Source of the DNA: Ananas comosus
Taxonomy: Eukaryota > Streptophyta > Magnoliopsida > Poales > Bromeliaceae
Direction of reading: 5' to 3'
Assembly: GCF_001540865.1 (NCBI RefSeq)
Contig: NC_033621.1
Location: forward strand, 24,775,134-24,839,133
DNA: 64,000 nt
Positions 24,432 to 37,132 of this stretch are shown piece after piece (within the stretch, counting starts at the first letter, position 1; every line of letters starts with the position of its first letter). The notes beneath the pieces were generated by a model. The model had not been told where the DNA came from, ran no database searches, and worked only from the letters and a program-made list of their open reading frames with translations. The position numbers were made by a program, and so were the translations under genes.

Positions 24432-26936
24432 CTCGGTTTCGTTCCTCGATCGCCCCCGCGGAAGCGGCGGATTCGCTCTCTTCGACCATGCTCGGCGGCG
24501 ATTCCGAGCCCCGGCGAAGGGGGCCGCCCCTTCCTCCTCATTTCGATGCTTCTCCGGTATCGATCCGCTTCTCTCCGATCCAAAATTAAGCTCCTCTGTT
24601 TATTACTTGTTCGAATGATTTCCCTTTAGCTTAGATCGTAGGAAACTTGTAATCGGTTCGTTTCTCTAATGTTAGCCACTAGCCTACCAGCTAACAGCAT
24701 AACGGAGAAGAAAAAAAGAAAGGAAAGACAAGTAAAACGAAATCTTCTTCTTCTTCTTTTTTTATTGCTAACATCAGTTCGTACTGTTTGGCAACACCCA
24801 CATTCAGTTCGGTACCAAAACAAGGTAGAATTGAATTGGTTTGCAAAGTTAATACCGACTTCAAGGGAGCTGGACTCGGAGATGGTTGAAATCTGGTGTT
24901 TGGAATGAATTCGGTTGTTTTCTTTTTTTGTTTTGAGGGTTTTACTATTTACATGATAACTAGAATGGTGCTTGTTCAACAACACAAACGTTTCTCCTCT
25001 TTAACAAGCTGAATTCACGACCAATTCGGATCTCAAATCATCGGATTTGCTTGTATTGGAGTTGGTGGAAATCACAACAGTTCACGGACTAACAAGTATC
25101 CAGACAAAAGGCATTAAGTTTAAGTTGATCGGAATACCTCCGATTTGCCAATCACGTCGCCTTTTTCTTTTTAACCGTCCACTTTTATTTGGGTGTTGAA
25201 TTAGGGCTTTACATGATCAGCTCTTCTTCTTTTTTTTTCCTTTCTCGAGCAGCGTTGACTCCCGAGCTGAAGTCGACACTAGATAAGGTGGTCCAGTCCC
25301 ACAAGGTGGTCCTCTTCATGAAGGGCACCAAGGATTTCCCGCAGTGCGGCTTCTCCAACACAGTTGTGCAGATCCTCAAGTTGCTGAACGTGCCATTTGA
25401 GACTTTGAACATCCTCGAGAACGAGATGCTGCGCCAGGGTCTCAAGGAGTATTCCAACTGGCCCACCTTCCCACAGCTCTATATCGACGGCGAGTTCTTC
25501 GGCGGCTGTGACATTACAGTTGGTGAGTTCTGATGATCATTCTGTTCTTTTATTTTTGTACTTTGTTTTGTTTTGTTTTATTTCCTCTACATGTGCACGC
25601 ACGCACGCACACGAAAGGAAAGGAAAAAAAGAAAAAAAAGTCTATCTTGGCTCTGATGGAGCCTCATTTTGTAAGCTAACAGTCAGTTCCTCATCAATGA
25701 ATGAACATCTCGTATATTATATAAGTTTGGAATTATATAGTCCTTATGTACTAGCAAACCTATCCAACTTTCAAGCATTCAGATACCTTTATGACATGGG
25801 TAATTATCATAAGAGATTCCCAGCATGTAATAAGATTAGTGATCTTGAAAATCAGCCCTTCTGCAAATCCAGAAAACAGCTAAAATAATTCCTTGGAGCA
25901 AAAACTTCTCTGCACACCTTTTCTGGTTTTATGTATATTATGTTAATGTGATTATCCCCTGAAATTGATATAATATTGTGAACAGCGTGAAGCTTTCCCA
26001 ATGTATAGATGGAATGATTTGAAATCATTTTGGAACTTATTAATTAGCTCAAAACCCTTGAACTGGGGGTTTCATGTCAGTTTGGGTAGAAACTTTAGAA
26101 AATCCTGCCACACATGTAATCTTTGTTTTTTTTTTAATGTGTAAAAAATAGTTGGAAGGACATGTTTGTATAAAACACCCTACTTTCAGTTGAGATTGTG
26201 AAAGTGACCTTAGTTCGGTTTGATAAAGTTGTTAAACTTTCCGACGGACTTATATAATGAAGTACAGCATACCTTCAGGGCTTCGTCGGTGTCTTAGAAG
26301 GGGAAACACACTAATGCTCCTGAACATTTAGCTAAAATCCATACGTCAATCGTGAAATAAACTACATGAACAACATGAGCACTTTATTGCGCTAATTACC
26401 CCATACGGCACTCATCTATTGGTATATATACCTGGTATTGGCCATAATTTACAAAAGCATTATATAGTATTAGTAAAAGGAGGAAGGGCTAAGGATTTAA
26501 CGTTGTGTTATAGCTGTTGTAAGAGAAGGACCTCTTAGGGTTGAGTGGAAGGACAGTAGGTGATCTTCTTTAGCCGTTCAAGTATAGGATCCGTGTCACC
26601 TTAATTTAAGGTTCTTAAAAATCAAATTTTGGTGAATGTTCTGACTTGTAAAGTGTTGCTGAAGGGAGAACTAGCTCTTCATTAAAAATGTTTGCAGGCT
26701 TTCTTTTATTTTTAATGTAAACTATTCTGCAGGCTACTTTAAGTTGCCTAAGAAGCATAATCCATGATCAAGTTGTGTGGCTCTGCTTTTAGCTTTTGAC
26801 TCCAATATGCCATTCTATTACTGAACTTCTGGTTAATGAATCTTCGAACTGATTTGAAACTTTAAAATTTTCTGTTGCAGAAGCATACAAGAGCGGGGAG
26901 TTACAGGAAATACTAGAGAAAACGATGTGCTCTTGA
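24277..26936 (+). CDS. GRXS14: Plastid monothiol glutaredoxin S14 (CGFS type)
   Basis: Plastid CGFS glutaredoxin that binds and transfers [2Fe-2S] clusters. Exons 24277-24556, 25253-25522 and 26881-26936 join to 201 residues. Residues 1 to about 93 are a Ser-rich plastid transit peptide with a poly-Ser run from a TCC/TTC repeat. The mature domain starts at [13 protein letters not shown]. It shows [20 protein letters not shown] with the monothiol CGFS active site. It then has NWPTFPQLY (the TFPQ glutathione-binding loop) and GGCDIT. The C-terminal [11 protein letters not shown] is short, as in single-domain GRXS14. A Met five residues downstream could also serve as start. The length and single domain argue against GRXS15, S16 or S17. 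Confidence 0.93.
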
Positions 26937-27883
26937 TAAATGTCCAAGAACATCAAGGAATAATTTATTTACTTGCCAAAGCTGTTTACAGTGGATAACT
27001 TGGTTTTCACATAAAAAACGTGTATATTGCACGCCCTGCGTTCATGCGACTCTAACAGTTCAATCTCGTAGTGTCTTCAGTTTCTATTGACTCTTTTTAT
27101 AGAATAATGTAGTCATTTGATGATATGCCTAAATCTTCTTAATAAGTTCAAAACTTTTTGCCTTCTCTCCCAGTCCCAGTTACTGTTTATAGTACATCTC
27201 AACCATCATTTCGTGCAAACAACATCAATTCATTGTAACATTCTAATCTTAGTAATATGCAGATCTTGATTTGCTCAGTAATTCAATAGGCATGCGTATC
27301 TTGATAAATGTCCCTGAAAACATAAAAATCAGTGCTCGAGTCAAATAAAGAAAACTAAAACCGAGTCTTTTATCTAGTCTAACCAGTAGAAGAGGAATCT
27401 AGTAATTAATGCGATGAACGTATAGCAACTAAGAGAGGGGAACCAGTAGAACAGGAATCTAGTAATGCTATGCTCGCACTATTTTCCATACACATCTTGC
27501 TTGCGTCGTATGAGACCCGGGCCTATCAGCCTAAATTCTGAATAGCAATTCGTATTCAATTTGCCAGTACGAGTACTTGAAATATCAAGGGCTCCACATA
27601 TGATACATGACGAACCAATTTGCCAGCTCTAGTACTTGGAATATCAAGGTCCTCGCATATGATGCATGTGGAGTTGCGGACACAATACGGATAATAACAA
27701 ACAACTGATACCATATAAATACTCAGTAATGAGTGACTCAATTCTTTATCAAAAGTTACATGCAGTGAGTTTCTAGAACAGAATAGTAAAAGACGTTTGC
27801 AAATCACCGCAGGGTGACAAATTCAATCAAAAGAATACAGGTGCACAAGGAAGCGCACTCAGAAAAAAGGAGTGCTACAGATA
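26937..27883. other. Convergent 3' regions of GRXS14 and RPN5
   Basis: Both genes end toward this spacer. It contains two imperfect tandem duplications (about 27385-27465 and 27557-27670) and no supportable gene. Confidence 0.55.
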
Positions 27884-30800
27884 TCAAGCTTGGAGGACAG
27901 CTTTATGGACCATGGTCTCCTTGTGTATTTGGTGGCAGCTCTTCTCGACGAGGTCAAGAAGCTTCTCCAAGTTTGATGCCCAGGAGTTTAAGATGTCATT
28001 GTTGTCTTTGACTGTCTGAAAGCACACGATCCCCATTGGTCGATCAATGTTTGCCACCAAAGACTTCGAGACCACCATATCCGACAGATGCTTCTCTGCT
28101 TCCTGATACCAAATTTTTTAAAAAAGAGAGTACCACAATTGCGATGCTCATGAGCAAAATATATCATTGGCTATTTAACACTTGCTATTCCATGACAATT
28201 TTCATAATATTCAGGTCACAGTGCAAAATTTTAAATCACTGGCTACTGCATTCAAGTCTGATTATGCTGTATGTCAGAAAAAGGTAAGCATTGGTCCAAA
28301 AATGGAATTGCTTATTATGCTCTCAAATTTTCTTGGAAGCATACAGATACAACACGATAATATTCGAATAATCCTCTTTCTCATATACCAAATAGCCATC
28401 CATTCAAAACTTTGGATTATCAACATGAGGAGTAATCTAAGACAGAGAAACAATCCATAAGGGAAGAAGAACAGGTGATTCTTCATAAAGCATGTCCGCA
28501 TTAGATGGTTCAAACATTAAGTAAATAAATCATTAGATAAGATATCACATGTAAATACCGATACGAAGGATCACAAAACCAATCGTATTAATATGATAAA
28601 CCAAGATGAAAGGAAATGAACTCAAACCTGCAAGCTGAGGCACAGTAGATCTGCAATCCTTTTCAGGGTAATCCTTGAATAATACTTTGAAACCACCAGT
28701 ATGTTCTGAAGAAGTACAGATTATGTTTGAATTAATAAGGAATCAAAAGAGTATGCATAGGAGGGGAAGTCCAAAGGAGGAATAGATGAATGGCAGCAAG
28801 ATTACATGTTCAATGATCCTCAGTTTCAGATCTTCTGCTGCCTTGTCACCCAAAGGGCCTCCAAGCAAATTCTTCTCATTAGCAAACTCATCCTTGTACA
28901 TCTCCCAAAGACTAGTCCATTGAATCACCTCCATAGTAACCAGCTGCTTTAGCAGTAATCTGATAAGATGGATCAGCAAGGGGATCGACATTATTGATAT
29001 GATCTTAACTGACTTGATTACATAGTATTATAGAGGTCCAATATTTAGAATATTAGCCTGAGAAAGCACCTACCGGAAATTAGGAATTTCAGTAAGATTT
29101 TTATCTTCCAAAGTAGTATTAAGAAGGCTCGATTGCATTGAGTCATGTGGCGACAGCACTAGGTACCAGCAAATCTTCCTAAGAACCTAAGATGAAAATC
29201 AATCTCATCAAATCAATTTGGCAAAGTACCTAAAGAAGAAGAATAACGAAGAATTTAGAGATTTACCGGGATCCACTGTGATGGGTCCTCTTTCACAGAT
29301 GGAATATCATATATTGCTTTGTAACTACGGCAAATCTCCAGATAATCATTGTTATGAAAATGATAGCTACAAAAATACCATAAAGAAAATAAATAATTAT
29401 CCACTCAGCATGATCCAAGAGTTAAATTAATAGAACGACATCACATTATATATGCAGGTTCAAAACAAAGTAACATACTTAAAAGTAGAACTAAGAATAT
29501 GCATGAATGAAACAACATGCAACCTACATGTGTATATGTCTCATCATCCAAGTGATTCAGAAAACCCAACAGCTACACCACAGGAACTCAGAACTTTCTT
29601 TTAAACCTCCTTTTGCAATTCTGTAATAAAACTAAAATGTCCATGCACGTTTTCTATGTTGAAATCATATATCTGATAAAATTTAAGAAACTCAAACATT
29701 ATATATTAAGTAGGCAATTCCGCCTGAGAGAGCATACAAAATTTGCAGCCACAAAATTAACGAGTAAAATAAGCATGATTGTACCGAATCATTAGTTCAT
29801 AGTAAATGCACTTCAACTCCAAGAGAGAAGGTATGTCTGCAGGAGCCTCCTCAACGACATTATCGCCTTCCTTAGGCTTTTTCTTTTCTTTAGATGTATC
29901 TGCATCAAATACTCGAGGACTAATTTTTCTTGACAAAATTTGTGCACGGACATAATCTTGCCGATCTAAGCACAGACGAACCTGAAAAAAATTATAGTCG
30001 TCAAAAAAGTAATAATTTAATTAATGCAATAGAGTTATACAAACACCCAAACATTAAATTTCTGAATAAGGAGAGGTGAGAAAAAAGTTGAACCATGGCG
30101 GCATACTTGTTCAAGAATAAAGGCTATCTTCTCTGTCTTTGCCATTGCTCCAAATGTTTCCACCTGAAAAGTTCACACATCAGTAAAAGAGCGCTACAGA
30201 AGTAGATATTAGAAACCATAAAAGCACCATTCGGAGGTAGCTATAATAAAAGAGCTCATACCTACTTCAAACAGTCATGAAACTACAGTACAAACTTACA
30301 GCTATTTCTTGCATCAAATCAGCAGCCTCTGCAATAAGTCCTTGTTCTTCTCTGATCTTTGCTAGTTTTTTAATCAGGCGTGCCCTCTCAATCTCAACGT
30401 ATATCTACAAATGGATTCCAAAACATATTACATTTGAGCATAAGTTGCTGTACTATAAACCCCAAGCAGGTGACATTAGCCAATGCATATACAGTATCCC
30501 TACCTTCCCCGAAGAGACACTGTTTAGTGTTTTGATAAGTTCTATACGTGTGTCCAGGTCAGGCGTCTCATCAATGTATTCCATTGCTTTTTGTACCATA
30601 GCAGTAACAGCCTGCATAAGACAAAGTAGCGGAACAAAAAGAACCGACCACATTTTATACATCATTCATGAGAAAATAAGAAAATGCAAAAGATTAAAGT
30701 GACATGTAGACAAGATAAGCTTAGATGGAAAAGTAACAAGGCAGCTGCCAATATTGCAACTTCACTTCCTTCAGTGCATGGGACAGTCTGCTTAAGCAGT

Positions 30801-32466
30801 TGTAAACTCAAAAGCAGGCCAGCAATTACCAAGTTTTACTTCTCTTTCTATTCATGGGAAGCTGCTTAGGTGGTTAGGACACTGTCCATGTAAAACATGC
30901 TTAACTACAAGTGCCCGCTGGTGAAAAAAGTACAGCTATAAGTATGTTTTTGCTCAACACAGTAGAATGCTGCCGGTATATTTGTGCCTAATATAAAAGT
31001 ATGAAACAACAGGAGATTAGTCCCGATCATTAAGGGTCAGCTCTACGCATCCTATTATTCAAATCCTCTTGTATCGTTAACATCATATCTTTTTGTACCA
31101 CTTCCGATAATATAACCTTGAGCACGCCCCTTCCTCACTCACTTTATAGTTGAAGTTAATCTCTACTCTACACCACTACATAATATATCTTTTCCTCTAA
31201 TTCCATGCATCCGCTTCAACATCCTCATCTCAAGGGAATTCAGTTTTTTCCATATCTTTTTTCCTAACTGTGCAGCACTGGTACATAAAGTCAAACCTAA
31301 TAAGTAGAGATAAAGGCCTATCAATATTATAGCACAGAGAAAGTTTCAGGGTAATTTTGGGTGTCTCACGAATCATCTTCAAACATGTTGAAAAGTCAAA
31401 GACAGCATAGAGAATCAAGATGGTTATAATAAAACTTTAACTTCACAATATTAAAAATACTAAAATGATGCTTCAGACTATTTCCGTCATGTTATGTTCT
31501 TGTTTATAGAAAAGATCGTAGAAAGAATAAATAAGATAATAAGATAACCTATATGAACCATGTATTTACAAGGTTTGGTCCTACAATTTATAGTTTCACC
31601 CAATATTGGCTAACGATCTAACTAGACAAGAGTGATACGTCATGCATGAAGCATTGTGTGAGCATGGAACTGCAAAGTTTCAGTTGTGTTTTCAGAGCTT
31701 TGGCTGAAACCTGAAAACATGAACTAGATAATGAAGTAGGGGAATGGAGAAACTTGCACCTGCTTAAGCTGACCTCTTCTCTTAGACAGAAGAACAATCT
31801 GATCATTCAGAGTCTTCCATGCACGAGCTTTATAACATAGCTCGATGATGTCAATAACGGCTTTCTTAGTTCCTGCAACATCGCCCGCCAGTCTCATTTG
31901 CTTCTCCACATTCAAAAGAGATTCTATTGCAGCATCGAGATTCTCCTCCTGCATTCGTCAGCTCTTTTTATGTAAGTTTCACACTACAATATCCAAAAAT
32001 CTAAGATTGACTAACACTTCTTATCAGAGATTACAGGAAACACCAACCAAGTACATACCAAAACCACATAAATTGCTACAAAAATATTCATATAAGAAGC
32101 CAAGCTCAAATTTTGGAATGACCAAGCTGGTCGTGGCGTTTTTTTCTCTGATGTATATACATTTTTTTTTCCCCCAAAGGATTTTTTTTTTCTTTTTCTT
32201 GTCCAAAAGATATCGGAGATCACATCCAAATTAGCCCTCTTTTCACAACCCAATTTATATACTGAAGATAAACAGAGAGGAGTATAAAAGAAGGCATGAT
32301 TGCACCAACAAACCGTAAATCCTAAGTTCCAAAGACAAACACGTTAACCCTAAGAGAAAAGAGCTAATCAGGGCAACATTATTGCACTTGAAACCACGAA
32401 CGATCCAAAATATAAGGAAGATATATGGAATTATCAGCAAAAATGCGATAGTTGGAGAAGAGAAAC

Positions 32467-32502
<36 letters not shown>

Positions 32503-32511
32503 TCTCACCAT
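27884..32511 (-). CDS. RPN5: 26S proteasome non-ATPase subunit RPN5 (PSMD12)
   Basis: PCI-domain scaffold of the 19S lid. Eleven minus-strand coding exons: 32509-32511, 31760-31948, 30504-30611, 30300-30404, 30107-30163, 29785-29981, 29267-29366, 29074-29186, 28806-28959, 28628-28705 and 27884-28102. They total 440 residues, as expected for plant RPN5 (about 442). Diagnostic blocks include [78 protein letters not shown] and the C-terminal [17 protein letters not shown]. The start codon is the last three bases of exon 1, directly followed by GTGAGA. The next exon opens with EENLDAAIE. At the exon 6/7 join the sequence reads RYHFHNND, where relatives have RYYSHNN. Intron 2 carries a LINE fragment. 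Confidence 0.95.
31030..31232 (-). mobile_element. LINE reverse-transcriptase 3' fragment (degraded)
   Basis: Within RPN5 intron 2. On the minus strand it encodes [11 protein letters not shown] near the right end and [15 protein letters not shown]...RRADP followed by a stop near the left end. These resemble the C-terminal EMRMLRWM...VGV... and KKDM....EDL..R..WR..I..ADP blocks of plant LINE polyproteins. The middle is frameshifted. The resemblance is judged from memory of the family. Confidence 0.5.
32469..32500. repeat. (GA)n microsatellite, CT on the RPN5 sense strand
   Basis: About 32 bp of GA on the plus strand, beginning about 9 nt after the RPN5 intron 1 donor. Confidence 0.95.
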
Positions 32512-32540
32512 CTTCGAAAAGGGAACGAGCGACGGAGAGG

Positions 32541-32790
32541 AAACCCTAGACTAAATTGATGGGGCAGAGGCGACTGCGTAGGAGGAGGAGGGAGGTGGTG
32601 GTGGTGGAGAGCGTCGTCGCCACTGGTGATCCACCGCGCGCGAGAGAGAGAGACAGAGAGAGTATATAGCTGTGACCAGCGAGGTAGAAGACGATGCGGA
32701 TGTTTTAACTTTTTACCTTTCACGTGCGTGGCACGTTGGTGCTAATGGGCTCCAGCCCATTTTTGTCCCCGAAATTTAAAGACATGGCCC
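32541..32790. promoter_or_regulatory. RPN5 promoter motifs: telo-box and site-II elements
   Basis: AAACCCTA (32541-32548) lies 30 bp upstream of the RPN5 ATG on the plus strand. Opposed TGGGC/GCCCA at 32746-32759 and TGGCCCAAAA from 32785 lie 235-280 bp upstream. This is typical of plant housekeeping promoters. Confidence 0.5.
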
Positions 32791-33677
32791 AAAACGAATT
32801 CGACCCAATGATTCCAGCTACTCATCGTGCAGCTCCAGCCCAATAATAAATGGCTCACAGCTTAACACGCATGCGGTGTCACCAAAAATCTAATGCTTCT
32901 CTTTCCTGATGACATCGTTGAGTGGGTTGATGTTATTGGCAGAACGAGTCTGGCTCTGGTGGGTGACTGGTGAGGAAGGGCCCACGAAAACGATTATTAA
33001 TTGATAACTCCGGAGATCCATCAAAATCGCCTTTATGAAGTGATGTTTCTCTTTTGTTACTCTATTTTTCTTTCTATCAAACAGGTAAAGCTTGTACTTA
33101 ACTAATTAAAGCTTTAATAAAATGTTGGCTATAAGTTGCTCCGAGCAGCATATATTATATTATATGTTTCATTAAACCTAAATAACACTTTGACCTTTGG
33201 TTTTGCTTGAAAGGATTCCGAGGCAAAATCATATAACTAGTAGATGCAGTTAAAACTTCAAAACTTCCTAGTTGTTAGACATATATGATTGCCAACTATT
33301 GGAGCAGTAAAATTGCTTCAGGAATGATCAAATAGCCAAGCACTAGAGTACCAATCCCAGCTACTAGTTGATTTTTACATTGAAAAATATTTTTACGCGT
33401 GCATCTTAGCCACGCAATAAAATACCTTTTCTATACTCACTGCCCCGAGCCTCAAGGTAGCCTTGGAAGTTAATTAAGAACACATGAATTGATATGGATG
33501 TAGCGGATACGTGCGCCACGTGATGCGTACGGGCTTTTTGTTTTTTTTTTTATCGGAAAAGGAAAAGAAAAAGGCATGCGCGGCATGCGAACACATTAGG
33601 TTTCTCCCGCACGCTAATGGGCGACTTTTCCATTAGTTGTGGCCGCACACATGATATGAGTTTTAATTAATTAATTA

Positions 33678-33727
<50 letters not shown>

Positions 33728-34200
33728 TAATTTGTAGAGTAAAAGGCGCTAAAATGTATAGATATATGCTTTATCCTAGCTGGACATTATCGCCGGATTT
33801 ATGTAGTGTGTACAGTCTCATGCTACAAAAAAATGAACTTTCTAATTCTGATGAAGTTTCTCTGTTTTAAAATAATATTATTTTAATTTTTTTTTCTGAA
33901 AAATTGATTTACTTATCTTCAGTTTTCTTTGAGTGGACATAAAATATAATTTTGTAATACAAAATTAATATTTAAAAAGAAAATAAAATGCATTTTAAAG
34001 TGTTTTGAGCTGTTATTAGTATTATTATTATTTTTTAGAAAACAAAAATTACAAGTTGAATTATCGGTTCAAACTAGAAAATAAAAACAGGTCTCCCAAG
34101 GCCCAACCTCCGCTTCGGTTTATCTTCTTCTTCCCCCGCAATTCTGAATCTCGCATCATTTGCAATCTGCGACTCACGCGACGCGCTCCTCGTCCGCTCA
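32791..34200. other. Divergent spacer between RPN5 and the ENT1-like gene
   Basis: AT-rich, with no gene seen. It holds a TTAA-rich stretch followed by a (TA)n run and a short (CA)n at 33681-33726. A CACGTG-like CCACGTGA lies near 33516. Confidence 0.55.
33681..33726. repeat. (TA)n/(CA)n compound microsatellite
   Basis: TA run followed directly by CA repeats. Confidence 0.95.
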
Positions 34201-34291
34201 TCGTCGTCGTCGTCGTCGTCGTCGTCGAGGGAGAGGAGGAGGAGGAGGAGGAGGAGGAGAAAGAGGGGAGAGAGGCGACGCGTCGATCGAC

Positions 34292-37132
34292 ATGGGGGGC
34301 CTCACCTGGGAAGGAGACGCCTCCTCCGCGGATGAGCGCAAGAACCTCCTCGTCCTCCCCGTGGAGGACGACGCCCCCGATGGCCCCCTCTTCTCCTCGT
34401 CGTCCTCCTCCGCCGCCGCCGCTCCGCCTCCAGAGGACCTCTTCCGGATCGGGTACGCCGTGTTCTTCACCCTTGGCGCGGGGTTCCTGCTCCCGTGGAA
34501 CGCCTTCATCACCGCCGTGGACTACTTCAGCTACCTCTACCCGGGCGTCCCCGTGGACCGGGTCTTCTCCGTCTCCTACATGCTCTCCTGCCTCGTCCCC
34601 CTCCTCTTCATCGTCGGGTGGGCGCACAAGTCCAGCGCCCCGCTCCGCATCAACTCGGGCCTCGCCCTCTTCACCCTCGCCCTCTTCATCGTCCCCATCA
34701 TGGACGCCCTCTACGTCAAGGGGGTGAGGGGCCTCTACCCCGCCTACGACGTCACCGTCGCCGCCACCGCCCTCTGCGGCGTCGCCGACGCCCTCGTCCA
34801 GGGCGGGGTCATCGGCTCCGCAGGCGAGCTCCCCGAGCGCTACATGCAGGCTGTGGTCGCCGGCACCGCCTTTTCTGGTAAACTACTACTCATCTCCTCT
34901 TCCCTGCAAAATCGATATGTGCTGCTGCTTTTAGTGTTTTGAATCTTTTGATTTGATTGTCTGGGAGCCGCTGTTCAACTTGATCTGATCCAGCAGCAAG
35001 ATATGAGCTCGCTGATGTGTTATATGCGGTTTGGTAATATTTTTCCAAATTGATTATTTTGGCGTTGGAAAAGTTAAAAGTAGGAACTTTGAGATCTGTT
35101 TTAGGTTTTACACGTTGATTTTTTGTTTTTTCCTTATTTTTTGTACTCAGATGCAGGTCAAAGCCTTCTTTTAGTAGTTGATTTAGTTCAGCAGATCCAC
35201 CCCTGGCTAAGATTTACTATGAGATGTAATTGCTCGTGTTTGGAATCTGCTATCCGTTTGCCCGCCTGTTGCTCTGACTTGATCCAGCAGCATGATCTGA
35301 GCTTGCTGTTGGAATTAAGAGTTTGCCTTTTCTAGCTGAGCGAGTCTATTGGCCCCAAGAGAGAGAGAGAGAGAGAGGGAAGCCAAAGCCTATTCCAGCT
35401 AATTATATGACTTCTCTTTTAGATAAGAGTTGTTTGATTCATCCCTTTTATAATTGATTTACGCCACCGGCATACTGCTCACTACAACATCTCACAACAT
35501 CTTACTAATGCTCGTATGCTATCATTTCAGCCTGAAAGTAATTTGATATGTTGTGGCAAGTTCTTCATGACTCTTAGAGTTTTGATCCTACAGCATTGTC
35601 CTTGATCTGAATGCGATACCTCGTGACTTCCGTGGTGGAAGAAGTTTGGTTGCCCTCTAACTTCAGTGTTGTCTGTATCAATTTGCAAATCTCTCACTTC
35701 TTATATCTTTGAACCTATAACATTGCCACATTTAGATAATGCCTTCTCTCTAAATCTCTCGTTTCAATCCTTTCAAAGTAAAGTGGTAATGTTTTGATAT
35801 GTGACACTTCTGAAAAGTCAGCAATAAGAAATTCCTTGGAGAAATCCTAGAGAACATGGAGGAGTAGGGCAATGCAGTGTTTTAGTGTTTTAAGGCTGTC
35901 AGAAATCTCATCCTGTTGAAAATGGGATAATGAGAAATCTTATCAGATTAGCCAAAAAACATGGAAGCAATTTGTGTCCTATAAGACCTGGGTTACTTGC
36001 ATGCAGATCAGAAAACCTACCCTAGCGTTAGTCATTCTATGTCCCATGCTCACAGCTATGATGAAGTGATAATGACTACATGCTGGAAATGAAAATAAAA
36101 ATTGCTTTTGCATGGATATGAAGTGAGTGATCGTAGCGAAGTCCAATTTATACAAACCAAAATGATTGAAAGTTTCTTCCACTTTGAGGTTGCTCATATT
36201 GTAGCGTTATGTAGAACTCTCTGTAGTTTGGATTGGAGGTGAGAATTTCTCGTTTTCTTTCTTTTTTTCTTTCTTTCTTTTTTTTTCCTTTAGTTTCTTT
36301 TAAGTTACAGAATCACTCTGTAAGTTTCTTTCTTGCTCACAAGAATTCTTACATATTTTGAAAAAGAGAGAACATTAATGTACTCTCTGTGATAACTGCA
36401 GGAGTCCTTGTCTCAATAATGAGAGTCTTTACCAAAGCTATCTACCCACAAGATGCCCACGGTCTAAGAAAGAGCGCCATCCTCTATTTCGTCGTCAGCA
36501 TTGTAGTGATGGCCATTTGTCTCGTCTGTTACAACATAGCAGACCACCTCCCCGTCGTCCAACACTACAAGAACATCAAACTGCGGGTTCTCAAAGAAGA
36601 GAGCAACGAGAAAAGCTCAATGACTGGGTCTGCTTGGCGATCAACCTTGTGGAGCATTGTCGGAAGAATAAAATGGCACGGGTTTGGTATATTCCTCATC
36701 TACGTTGTTACCCTCTCTATATTTCCGGGATATATAACAGAGGACGTGCATTCTGAAGCCCTTAAAGATTGGTATCCAATTATTCTCATTGCGGGATATA
36801 ATATCTTCGATCTGGTTGGGAAATCACTGCCGGCCCTCTATTTGCTTGAGAATGCGGATATTGCGGTTGCTGGGTGTGTTGTGAGGCTGCTGTTTTATCC
36901 CCTCTTCTTGGGTTGTTTGCATGGACCCAAATTCTTCAGGACTGAAATTCCGGTCACGGTATTGACATGCCTTCTCGGATTAACAAATGGTTATCTCACT
37001 TCTGTGTTGATGATTCTTGCACCCAAAACTGTGCCCATACAGCATTCAGAGACTGCAGCGATTGTGATAGTTCTATTCCTAGTTATTGGGTTGTCAGTTG
37101 GCTCTGTTGTGTCTTGGTTTTGGGTCATTTGA
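34292..37132 (+). CDS. ENT1: Equilibrative nucleoside transporter, ENT1-like (SLC29)
   Basis: Multi-pass nucleoside transporter; plant ENT1 members are proton-linked, at the plasma membrane or tonoplast. Two exons, 34292-34877 and 36402-37132, join through a split Gly codon to 438 residues (plant ENT1 about 450). The first membrane segment contains the ENT signature GFLLPWNAFITA. Further hydrophobic segments follow through to a C-terminal GLSVGSVVSWFW, consistent with about 11 helices. A hydrophilic loop after the sixth helix contains VLKEESNEKSSM. The N-terminus is acidic and Ser/Ala-rich. Start: first in-frame ATG after the (TCG)n and GAG-rich leader. Exon 1 is almost entirely C/G at third positions, while exon 2 is not. 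A poly(A) signal lies at 37360. Confidence 0.92.
35358..35379. repeat. (GA)n microsatellite in ENT1-like intron 1
   Basis: GA run on the sense strand, about 480 nt into the intron and not adjacent to a splice site. Confidence 0.85.

Noticed and set aside
34061..34627. Long minus-strand ORF (188 aa) opposite ENT1-like exon 1, and other-frame ORFs there
   Set aside because: It is a by-product of the GC-rich, stop-poor coding exon; it has low-complexity Gly/Glu runs and no family resemblance.
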